A model generated the notes under the pieces. That model searched no databases, was not told the DNA's origin, and saw only the letters and a program-made list of their open reading frames with translations. Shown in pieces: positions 1 to 5,626 of a stretch of 6,507 nucleotides of DNA; position 1 is the stretch's first letter, and each line of letters opens with the position of its first letter. Both the position numbers and the translations under genes were made by a program. The DNA is from Microscillaceae bacterium (GTDB lineage: Bacteria > Bacteroidota > Bacteroidia > Cytophagales > Microscillaceae), in assembly GCA_003449595.1 (NCBI GenBank), contig DMHB01000277.1, positions 1 through 6,507 of the forward strand. The letters are read 5' to 3'.

Positions 1-214
1 CAATGACGGCCTCAAGTTGATCGTGAATTTTTTCGGGAAACCATCCTATGGCAGGAGGTAAAATACCTGCTTGGGCAAGTCTTTCTTTGGCAGGGTCAAA
101 AATTTCGTCGTCCGACCCGGTAATTTTATAACCTTTATGTTGTAATTCTAAAGCTAAATTGTGCATTACGCTGCCGCCAATCGCAATAAAATGTATAGGA
201 GCACCTTGTTTCAT
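1..214 (-). CDS. mpl: Mpl-type Mur ligase, N-terminal fragment (runs off left edge)
   Basis: Only the first 71 codons are present; the gene continues beyond position 1. The start is the ATG at 214-212, directly before the first beta strand of a Rossmann-like fold. The translation has IHFIAIGGSVMHNLA at about residues 7-21, then GYKITGSDDEIFDP (29-41) and GWFPEKI (57-63). This is the nucleotide-binding N-terminal domain of the Mur ligase superfamily, in the form seen in the Bacteroidota protein often named peptidoglycan synthetase or Mpl. By family knowledge, Mpl joins recycled murein tripeptide to UDP-N-acetylmuramate in the cytoplasm. MurC is the main alternative, but MurC usually has GIGGxGM in the loop, whereas this has AIGGSVMHNLA. 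The ATP-binding and C-terminal domains are outside the window. It follows pdhC by 69 bases on the same strand with no visible terminator, so read-through from the pdhC promoter is possible. No Shine-Dalgarno sequence is seen. Confidence 0.82.
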   Translation of the reverse strand, partial: MKQGAPIHFIAIGGSVMHNLALELQHKGYKITGSDDEIFDPAKERLAQAGILPPAIGWFPEKIHDQLEAVI

Positions 215-283
215 CAGGAAATTATTAGCAAATGGGTAGTATTCAGATATTCTTTTTAGGCTTCAAAATTGGTGATTATTTTT

Positions 284-1915
284 TTAAATCAAGATGCGCA
301 TAGGGTTTTCCAACAAGGATTTGAAAGTTTGCAAGAAAGCGGCTCCAGTAGCGCCATCCACTACGCGGTGGTCGCAAGAAAGCGTTACTTTCATTTCTTT
401 GGCCGCATAAAACTGCCCTTCGCGCACCTTCACCACATCTTGAATAGCCCCAACAGCCATAATACAAGCGTCGGGCGGATTGATGATGGCCGTAAATTGC
501 TCTATGCCAAACACCCCTAAGTTAGAAATTGAAAAGGAGTTACCTTCCCAATCGGCAGGTTGTAATTTCTTGTTTTTGGCGCGCTCTGCATAATCTTTTA
601 CCTCGGCTGCTATCTGCGAAAGCGTTTTTTGCTCGGCTTGGCGCACTACCGGAACCAACAGACCTTCTTCTACTGCAACAGCTACCCCAATGTTGGCTTG
701 TTTGTAGTATCGAATTTTATCGCCCAACCAGCTGGCATTTACGTTGGGATGCTGCCCAAGCGCCAGGGCTGCCGCTTTGATGACCAAATCATTGAATGAT
801 ATTTTGACTGTGGCTTGTGCATTGATTTCTTGTCGCAAAGCCGCGGCTTTGTCCATTTCGATGGCAATGGTAAGGTAGAAATGCGGGGCTGAAAATTTGC
901 TTTCGGCCAAACGGCGGGCAATGGTTTTGCGCATTTGCGAAACACTAACTTCCTCATACGCGGCGGTTTGGCTGCCAGTTTGGCTAACAACCGGACTGGT
1001 AGCCACCAACGGTTGACTTTTGGAGGAGGTAGCAGGCTGAAAATGCTCTACATCTCGCTTGACGATGCGCCCCCCTTCTCCACTGCCTTGCAACAGTTGT
1101 AAATCAATGCCTTTTTCTTGCGCTAGTTTCTTGGCCAAAGGTGATATTTTTACCCTGCCCCCTTCGGTTGTGGCCATTGTTGACACACTTCCATTGCTAC
1201 TACTGGTTTGTGCCATTGTTTGCATACCGTTGCTCTGTCCAACGGCAAGGGTTTCGGCAACGACCGATGCGGTTTTTCCAAAATTGGCTACAATGGCTTG
1301 TACATCCGTACCGTCAGCCCCCAAAATGGCCAATAGACCATCGACCTGCACACTACCGCCGTCTTCTGCGGCTTTGTATAGCAAAGTGCCCGAATCATAG
1401 GCTTCTAATTCCATGGTGGCTTTGTCGGTTTCAACTTCTGCTAAAATATCGCCTGCTTTTACCACATCGCCTATATTTTTAAGCCATTTGGCAATGACTC
1501 CCTCCTGCATTGTATCGCTCATTTTGGGCATTGTAACAATTTTTACGTTGGCAGGGATAGCAGCTGGCTGCGCGATGCTTTCAGTAATGGTGGTGGTGGG
1601 TTGGCTGACTTGTGCTTTGGTTTCCTGAACAGTATTTTGAGTAGTCTCTTGGGTAAGCAAGTGCTGAAAATCTTCTTTTTCTGCCCCTACGATGGCTAAC
1701 AAAGCATCGACGGCTACGGTACCTCCATCGGCTACAGCCATATACAACAAAGTACCCGACTCATAGGCTTCTAATTCCATGGTGGCTTTGTCGGTTTCTA
1801 CTTCCGCTAAAATATCGCCTTCTTTTACAAAATCGCCCACTTTTTTGAGCCATTTGGCAATGACTCCCTCCTGCATCGTATCGCTCATTTTTGGCATTGT
1901 GATTACTTTCGCCAT
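284..1915 (-). CDS. pdhC: Pyruvate dehydrogenase E2, dihydrolipoamide acetyltransferase, two lipoyl domains
   Basis: This 543-residue cytoplasmic protein is the core of the pyruvate dehydrogenase complex, moving the acetyl group from lipoamide to CoA. Two lipoyl domains lie at about residues 3-78 and 125-200, each with the ETDKATME motif; the lipoylated lysines should be Lys43 and Lys165. Flexible linkers rich in Thr, Ser, Gln and Ala follow each domain (about 85-124 and 215-252). The peripheral-subunit (E3/E1) binding domain is at about 255-292 (VKISPLAKKLAQEKGID, then GSGEGGRIVKRDV). The acyltransferase domain fills about 319-543 and carries the catalytic SCDHRVVDG motif, with His516 and Asp520 intact. 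Domain order and length are normal for the family in Bacteroidota. Pyruvate, rather than another 2-oxo acid, is inferred from overall resemblance. No E1 or E3 gene is adjacent. The start is fixed by the lipoyl domain, which begins at the first codons. A promoter candidate lies at 1967-1998. Confidence 0.96.
   Translation of the reverse strand: MAKVITMPKMSDTMQEGVIAKWLKKVGDFVKEGDILAEVETDKATMELEAYESGTLLYMAVADGGTVAVDALLAIVGAEKEDFQHLLTQETTQNTVQETKAQVSQPTTTITESIAQPAAIPANVKIVTMPKMSDTMQEGVIAKWLKNIGDVVKAGDILAEVETDKATMELEAYDSGTLLYKAAEDGGSVQVDGLLAILGADGTDVQAIVANFGKTASVVAETLAVGQSNGMQTMAQTSSSNGSVSTMATTEGGRVKISPLAKKLAQEKGIDLQLLQGSGEGGRIVKRDVEHFQPATSSKSQPLVATSPVVSQTGSQTAAYEEVSVSQMRKTIARRLAESKFSAPHFYLTIAIEMDKAAALRQEINAQATVKISFNDLVIKAAALALGQHPNVNASWLGDKIRYYKQANIGVAVAVEEGLLVPVVRQAEQKTLSQIAAEVKDYAERAKNKKLQPADWEGNSFSISNLGVFGIEQFTAIINPPDACIMAVGAIQDVVKVREGQFYAAKEMKVTLSCDHRVVDGATGAAFLQTFKSLLENPMRILI
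1316..1543 (-). repeat. Second lipoyl-domain copy within pdhC
   Basis: This codes for residues 125-200 of the E2 protein. Over a core of about 140 bases it matches the first copy at roughly nine bases in ten by eye, including unbroken identical blocks of more than 25 bases. The identity extends to synonymous positions. Confidence 0.85.
1682..1909 (-). repeat. First lipoyl-domain copy within pdhC
   Basis: This codes for residues 3-78 of the E2 protein and is the partner of the copy at 1316-1543. The two are in direct orientation in the same reading frame, so they are an in-frame tandem domain duplication separated by a linker of about 45 residues. Confidence 0.85.
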
Positions 1916-1966
1916 ATCAGTTCGGTTTTAGCGTTGAAAAAGTAGTGTTTGTGTGTATTGCAGCCT

Positions 1967-1998
1967 CAAAACTAATAGTTTATTGCCTGAGAAACAAA
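1967..1998 (-). promoter_or_regulatory. Bacteroidota-type promoter candidate for pdhC
   Basis: Read on the minus strand, TTTG (1998-1995) is followed after 20 bases by TAGTTTTG (1974-1967), an exact match to the TAnnTTTG -7 element of Bacteroidota primary-sigma promoters with a correct -33 TTTG. Transcription would begin near 1960, giving a 5' leader of about 45 bases before the pdhC ATG. It sits just downstream of the receptor terminator, as expected for an independent unit. Found by eye, not by a scored search. Confidence 0.6.
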
Positions 1999-2039
1999 GC
2001 CAATTTACAGAATAAAGCCGAAATTAACCACAAGCATAG

Positions 2040-2077
2040 AAAAAACAAAGCGGGTAAGCTCTGATAAGCCAACCCGC
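2040..2077 (-). terminator. Rho-independent terminator after the TonB-dependent receptor
   Basis: On the minus strand the outer stem GCGGGT (2077-2072) pairs with ACCCGC (2055-2050). An inner GCT/AGC pairing sits inside it across a small internal loop, leaving a loop of about six bases. The stem is followed at once by TTTGTTTTTT (2049-2040). It begins 25 bases beyond the receptor stop codon and separates the receptor transcript from pdhC. Confidence 0.82.
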
Positions 2078-2101
2078 CTGCCAATACTGACTAAACAGTA
2101 C

Positions 2102-4882
2102 TTAAAAACTTGCCGATAAATTCAAGTAATAATACCCGCCATTGAAACCAAACTGGGTGGCTGCACGGCTATAGACAAATCGACCGAAAGAAGAGTTATC
2201 TAAGGTTGGCGTCAAGATGTCGGGGCGTGGTGCTTGAATCACGCGTAGCTTGTCAGGATAAGTATCCAACACATTGTTGGCTCCCAAGGTGGCTTTCAAA
2301 AACTTGGTGATTTTATAGCTTACGCTTATATCGGAGACAAGTCGTGCATCGAAAAATTCATCCAAAGCAGGGTTGGCGGGGTCTAAAGCAGCTATTTCGC
2401 CAAAGCGGGTACCTCTTACATTCAAGCCAAAACGTCCTACTTGGTAATTTACATTGAGCGATATTTTGTTACGAGGTTGTGCACGTTCTAAACGCCCTTT
2501 TTCTTGACGGTTGAACAACACGTTGCCAAACTGGTCGGCAGGCAAAGTGGCAGACACTTTAGGGTCGCCTTGTACAAAAGTTTGGTTGAAGTTACCGGCT
2601 AAGGTGATAGCCAAAGAGCCTTTGTTAAGTTTGGGTTCTGCTGTCAACACCACATCTAAGCCTTGGGTACGTGTGTTCACGGCATTGGTAAAGAAAACCG
2701 CTGCATTTACCTCAGTCTGCCCTGCTCCATCTAAAATAGCAGCCACCAACGGGCCTGTGCCGGTAGTACCTCGCTGGAACTGGCCTGTGAGTACAATTCT
2801 ATCAAAAATATCAATTTGATACGCATCGATGGTCAAAGTCAAGAAATCGCTGATTTTTGAAGTAATCCCAAAGCTCAAGTTTACTGAAGTTTCAGCTTTG
2901 AGCGAAGGAATACCAAAAGCTTGTGCTACTGCGCCGTCGTTGCGGAAAGTACCTTGCTGACGGGGTTCTAAACCACTTGGCGTAGAAACAAACACAGTTG
3001 AAATAGCACTGAAGTAACGTTGATGGATAGAAGGGGCACGGAAACCGTTTGAAATACCTCCACGAATCGAGAAGGCATCGGCAAATTTGTATCGGAAGCT
3101 AAACTTACCTGCAAAGTTGCTGCCAAAATCGCTGTAGTTTTCAAAGCGACCGGCCACATTCAACAAGAGTTTGTCTGTTACGTCAGATTCTAAATCCAAA
3201 AATGCACCAAATATATTGCGCGACTGGTTTACAGCATTGGCAGGTTGGAAACCCGGAAATACTTGTGCACCACCTGCACGACCTGAAGCAGGATCGAAGT
3301 TACGCCAAGAAGCTTCTTCGCCGGCTTGGATTTGGTATTGATCCACTCTGAAATTAAGCCCGGCGGCTATGTTGAAAGAAGGCAGGCCAATTTGTTCACC
3401 AAAATTCTTTGAAACCGAAAAATCGGTATTATGTTGTCCAAAACTTAATGTTCCGGCATAAAACTTAGTAGGAGCGGCTGTGCTCAAGGCAAATTGAGAG
3501 GCATTGTTCGAGTTGGCAACGTCGAAACGGAAGGAGTTCATCCCCGAAACGTGCGAAGCATCCCAAAACCAACCATTGCCCCATTCGCCTTTGAAACCAG
3601 CTAAGCCCGAAAAGTCGAAGATAGTCGAACGAATTTGCGGCAAGAAACCATTAGGATAAAGGTCGGCATTGACCTGCGTAGTTTGAAAAGGATAACGATA
3701 AAAACCAGCAGCGCGTCCTTCACGGTAGTTGCCAATACCGGTAAAATAAAACTTGGTCTTATTGCCAATTGGAAGTTCAGAATTGATCAAAAATCCAAAG
3801 TTGTTGACCCCACTATTGCCAATCAACATATTATTATCTCTTTTAAACCCATTGGCTGCTATTTGTGCCTCGTCTGTGTTGAACAAGTTGGTACGACGAG
3901 TCAAATAAGCGGCATCGCTTTCGCCGGTGAGTCGGGCTACGTTCCAGTTGGTATAAACAGGGCCGGAGTAAGTTCCTACGCGGTTGGTAGGTTCGCGGAA
4001 GCGCAAATCGGCAGCAAAACTCAATACGCCTCCTTTTTTACCAATACGCAAGCCGTGATAAGCACCAATTTGTACGTTTTGACCATCGCCTTGGTAATGT
4101 TGTCCGGTATGTAAAGTTACATTGGTGCCAATATCTTTGCGGATGTTGAGGTTGATGACCCCTGCAATGGCATCGGAACCATACTGCGAGGCAGCTCCGT
4201 CGCGTAGCACCTCTACCCGCTCTAAGGCAATGGCCGGAATGGTGTTCAAGTCTGTACCCACCGAACCACGGCCAACTGTTCCGTTTACATTGATCAGCGC
4301 TTGGTTGTGGCGGCGTTTGCCATTGAGCAATACCAACACTTGGTCAGGCCCCAAGCCACGCAGCGTGGCCGGATCGATGTGGTCGGTGCCATCGGCTACG
4401 GTCTGACGAGCCGAGTTGAAAGAAGGAGCCACAAAATTGATCATTTGGGTAGGCTCTACTTGGCCGGTGTTTTGCATATCCTGCATCGAAATCACATCGA
4501 CTGGTACGGTAGTTTCGATGTTTGAACGAGGATCAACAGCCCGAGAACCTAATACCACTAAGTCGGAAAGACTAGTTACACTTTCTTCTAAACTTACATT
4601 AAGATCGGCGTTGATGGCTGCGCCTACTACTGCCTCTTGTGTAATTGTGGTATAACCCAAAAAAGAAAAGACAATGGTGTAGGTGCCAGTGTTGCCTACA
4701 TTGAGTTCAAAATTACCGTCTCGATTGGTAATAGTGCCTTGGTTGGTGCCTTGAATCAAGACATTGACCCCTGGTAGCGGCTCTTGCGTAAGCGCATCGA
4801 CCACACGTCCTTTAATGCTCTGCGCCCAAAGGCCGGCAGATTGCAGCATTAAAAATAGGACTACATAGTAAAATTTGTTCAT
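2102..4882 (-). CDS. TonB-dependent outer-membrane receptor with carboxypeptidase-regulatory-like domain, substrate unknown
   Basis: The gene encodes 926 residues. Residues 1-20 are a signal peptide, with likely cleavage at LWA|QS. A carboxypeptidase-regulatory-like beta-sandwich follows at about 22-98 (GRVVDALTQEPLPGVNVLIQ). A TonB-box-like stretch (DLVVLGSR) is at 107-114. The plug domain is at about 120-248, with LRGLGPDQVLVLLNGKRRHN (174-193) and IERVEVLRDGAASQYGSDAIAGVI-like residues (219-243). The remainder is a beta-barrel ending in YYYLNLSASF, with the terminal Phe expected of outer-membrane barrels. By family knowledge it imports a ligand across the outer membrane using TonB/ExbBD energy. 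It lacks a SusD partner on either side, so it looks like a stand-alone receptor, not a SusC/SusD pair. The plug resembles a broad group shared with Proteobacteria whose substrates are mostly unassigned, so none is proposed from homology. The start is set by the signal peptide; there is no Shine-Dalgarno sequence. Confidence 0.95.
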   Translation of the reverse strand: MNKFYYVVLFLMLQSAGLWAQSIKGRVVDALTQEPLPGVNVLIQGTNQGTITNRDGNFELNVGNTGTYTIVFSFLGYTTITQEAVVGAAINADLNVSLEESVTSLSDLVVLGSRAVDPRSNIETTVPVDVISMQDMQNTGQVEPTQMINFVAPSFNSARQTVADGTDHIDPATLRGLGPDQVLVLLNGKRRHNQALINVNGTVGRGSVGTDLNTIPAIALERVEVLRDGAASQYGSDAIAGVINLNIRKDIGTNVTLHTGQHYQGDGQNVQIGAYHGLRIGKKGGVLSFAADLRFREPTNRVGTYSGPVYTNWNVARLTGESDAAYLTRRTNLFNTDEAQIAANGFKRDNNMLIGNSGVNNFGFLINSELPIGNKTKFYFTGIGNYREGRAAGFYRYPFQTTQVNADLYPNGFLPQIRSTIFDFSGLAGFKGEWGNGWFWDASHVSGMNSFRFDVANSNNASQFALSTAAPTKFYAGTLSFGQHNTDFSVSKNFGEQIGLPSFNIAAGLNFRVDQYQIQAGEEASWRNFDPASGRAGGAQVFPGFQPANAVNQSRNIFGAFLDLESDVTDKLLLNVAGRFENYSDFGSNFAGKFSFRYKFADAFSIRGGISNGFRAPSIHQRYFSAISTVFVSTPSGLEPRQQGTFRNDGAVAQAFGIPSLKAETSVNLSFGITSKISDFLTLTIDAYQIDIFDRIVLTGQFQRGTTGTGPLVAAILDGAGQTEVNAAVFFTNAVNTRTQGLDVVLTAEPKLNKGSLAITLAGNFNQTFVQGDPKVSATLPADQFGNVLFNRQEKGRLERAQPRNKISLNVNYQVGRFGLNVRGTRFGEIAALDPANPALDEFFDARLVSDISVSYKITKFLKATLGANNVLDTYPDKLRVIQAPRPDILTPTLDNSSFGRFVYSRAATQFGFNGGYYYLNLSASF

Positions 4883-4957
4883 AATAAAGATGGGTTTGAG
4901 ATAAATTAAAAATTATGCGATTTAATTAAATAAAGGATTTTTATGCTGGTTTTTACG

Positions 4958-4989
4958 CAAAGTTTAATACTTAATTTGGGCTTAACAAA
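4958..4989 (-). promoter_or_regulatory. Promoter candidate for the TonB-dependent receptor
   Basis: On the minus strand TTTG (4989-4986) is followed after 20 bases by AAACTTTG (4965-4958), which matches TAnnTTTG at all but the first base. The spacing is the same as in the pdhC promoter candidate. Transcription would begin near 4951, about 69 bases before the ATG. If this is the only promoter, the mini-ORF at 5120-5161 is not on the receptor mRNA, and the inverted repeat at 5026-5053 would instead sit upstream of the -33 element, where an operator or activator site could lie. Confidence 0.4.
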
Positions 4990-5025
4990 TCATTAAGGAA
5001 GAAAGTTCTGCCTTATGAATTTTAA

Positions 5026-5053
5026 TATTTGGCAACTATTATGATGCCAAATA
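5026..5053. repeat. Perfect 9-base inverted repeat, TATTTGGCA / TGCCAAATA
   Basis: TATTTGGCA (5026-5034) and TGCCAAATA (5045-5053) are exact reverse complements separated by ten bases. No T tract follows on either strand, so it is not an intrinsic terminator. It could be a binding site for a dimeric regulator or an RNA hairpin in the receptor leader. On the minus strand ATCAAGCT (5060-5053) immediately precedes it. Confidence 0.7.
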
Positions 5054-5090
5054 GCTTGATATACTTGTGAGAAAATTAAGTAAGAGATTT

Positions 5091-5109
5091 GCCAAACAAC
5101 ACTTTTGGC
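5091..5109. repeat. Inverted repeat GCCAAA / TTTGGC beside the poly-Cys mini-ORF
   Basis: GCCAAA (5091-5096) and TTTGGC (5104-5109) form a 6-base stem with a 7-base loop. The half-sites are the same as in the repeat at 5026-5053, in the opposite order. On the minus strand it is preceded by ATCAAGCT (5120-5113) plus three bases, just as the other repeat is preceded by ATCAAGCT. It starts about ten bases after the stop codon of the mini-ORF. Confidence 0.55.
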
Positions 5110-5119
5110 TACAGCTTGA

Positions 5120-5161
5120 TTAGTAGCAACAACAACAGCAGCAACAACAGAAAACTGCCAT
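5120..5161 (-). CDS. Possible 13-residue poly-cysteine leader peptide
   Basis: Read on the minus strand, ATG at 5161-5159 opens a 13-codon frame giving MAVF, then eight consecutive Cys, then Tyr and a TAA stop. The Cys codons are a mixture of TGT and TGC. It lies 237 bases upstream of the TonB-dependent receptor on the same strand and is followed directly by two related hairpin-forming repeats. Runs of one amino acid in a tiny upstream ORF are the classic mark of a ribosome-stalling attenuation leader, and poly-Cys leaders linked to cysteine supply are known in Actinobacteria. Here the role is inferred. The upstream sequence is AT-rich without a Shine-Dalgarno, which is normal for Bacteroidota but gives no positive support. 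The alternative is a chance CAR trinucleotide repeat, which reads as Gln, Cys or Leu depending on frame. I see no clear promoter upstream. Confidence 0.4.
   Translation of the reverse strand: MAVFCCCCCCCCY
5125..5150. repeat. CAA/CAG trinucleotide tract
   Basis: Eight CAR triplets (CAA or CAG) run from 5127 to 5150 on the plus strand. On the minus strand the same bases give the TGY run of the mini-ORF. The only variation is A/G at one triplet position, which is synonymous in the Gln, Cys and Leu frames alike, so the pattern does not show which frame, if any, is translated. Confidence 0.75.
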
Positions 5162-5255
5162 AAATAAATGTTTTCTTAAAGTAGGTGTTGTTAGTGAGGA
5201 AAAGAAAATGGGATGTTTTTGCAAAAGAGAGTTCATCATTTGTCAATTTATAATT

Positions 5256-5269
5256 CCTAAAATTTTAGG
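5256..5269. repeat. Perfect 14-base palindrome CCTAAAATTTTAGG
   Basis: The sequence equals its own reverse complement. It has no loop, so it is more likely a protein-binding site than an RNA hairpin, if it has any function. It lies 95 bases upstream of the poly-Cys mini-ORF. Confidence 0.5.
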
Positions 5270-5552
5270 TAGGATTTAGCACCTTTCCACTGAGTAGGTT
5301 GCTAGTGCTTCAATGAGCCTATTCTCTCCGCACTTCTCTATAAACCAATATGAAAACCTTTGTATAAGGGAGGTATTGATTTCGTCTGTAAAGTTGAAAG
5401 TATCGATACTGATTACCAAACATCTTGCCCAAATTGTAAGAGAAACTGACCCAATAAGGCTTGAATTTATACTATTTTAAGAACACTTTAAAATATTCCA
5501 ACAAACCTTCTATTGGATAACAGAAAAGGTTCAAACTTAACAATCATTTTAA

Positions 5553-5585
5553 ATTGAAAACACGGTGTCGTAGTGATATGGTTTG
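5553..5585 (+). promoter_or_regulatory. Weak promoter candidate for the lamin-tail gene
   Basis: ATTG (5553-5556) is followed after 20 bases by TATGGTTTG (5577-5585), which resembles TAnnTTTG with one extra base in the spacer. Transcription would begin roughly 35 bases ahead of the ATG at 5627. The match is imperfect, and it is offered only because the position and spacing suit the gene. Confidence 0.25.
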
Positions 5586-5626
5586 CAATTTTGCACTCAA
5601 TTAAATCCTTTCATTAACCCTGTCTT

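Larger units (their letters stand above)
4883..5626. other. 744-base intergenic region between divergent receptor and lamin-tail genes
   Basis: No normal-sized gene is visible on either strand. The part next to the receptor (4883-5000) is very AT-rich and holds a promoter candidate. Positions 5026-5161 contain two related inverted repeats and the poly-Cys mini-ORF. Positions 5162-5550 have two short perfect palindromes (5256-5269 and 5399-5410). They also have two overlapping minus-strand open frames: 66 codons without an ATG (5279-5476) and 34 codons with one (5319-5423). I do not recognise either. Positions 5553-5626 form the leader of the lamin-tail gene. This is long for a Bacteroidota divergent spacer, so it may hold a regulatory leader or a decayed gene. 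Confidence 0.7.

Noticed and set aside
3635..4114. 159-codon open frame on the plus strand
   Set aside because: It is antisense to the barrel of the TonB-dependent receptor and shows no family features; it is a by-product of the receptor's codon use.
5121..5279. Longer Gln-frame (plus) or Leu-frame (minus) reading of the CAR repeat
   Set aside because: The plus frame has two stops directly before the repeat and its first ATG lies well after it. The minus Leu-rich frame has no ATG and would need a TTG start. Neither is as self-contained as the 13-codon Cys frame.
5364..5450. Plus-strand stop-free stretch containing a CPNCK zinc-knuckle-like motif
   Set aside because: It is under 30 codons, has no start codon, and is flanked by stops in frame. 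A CxxC motif alone is not enough to call a transposase or zinc-ribbon remnant.
5502..5532. AACCTT / AAGGTT inverted repeat in the lamin-tail upstream region
   Set aside because: It is only six AT-rich base pairs around a long loop and has no T tract, so it is not a credible terminator or operator.
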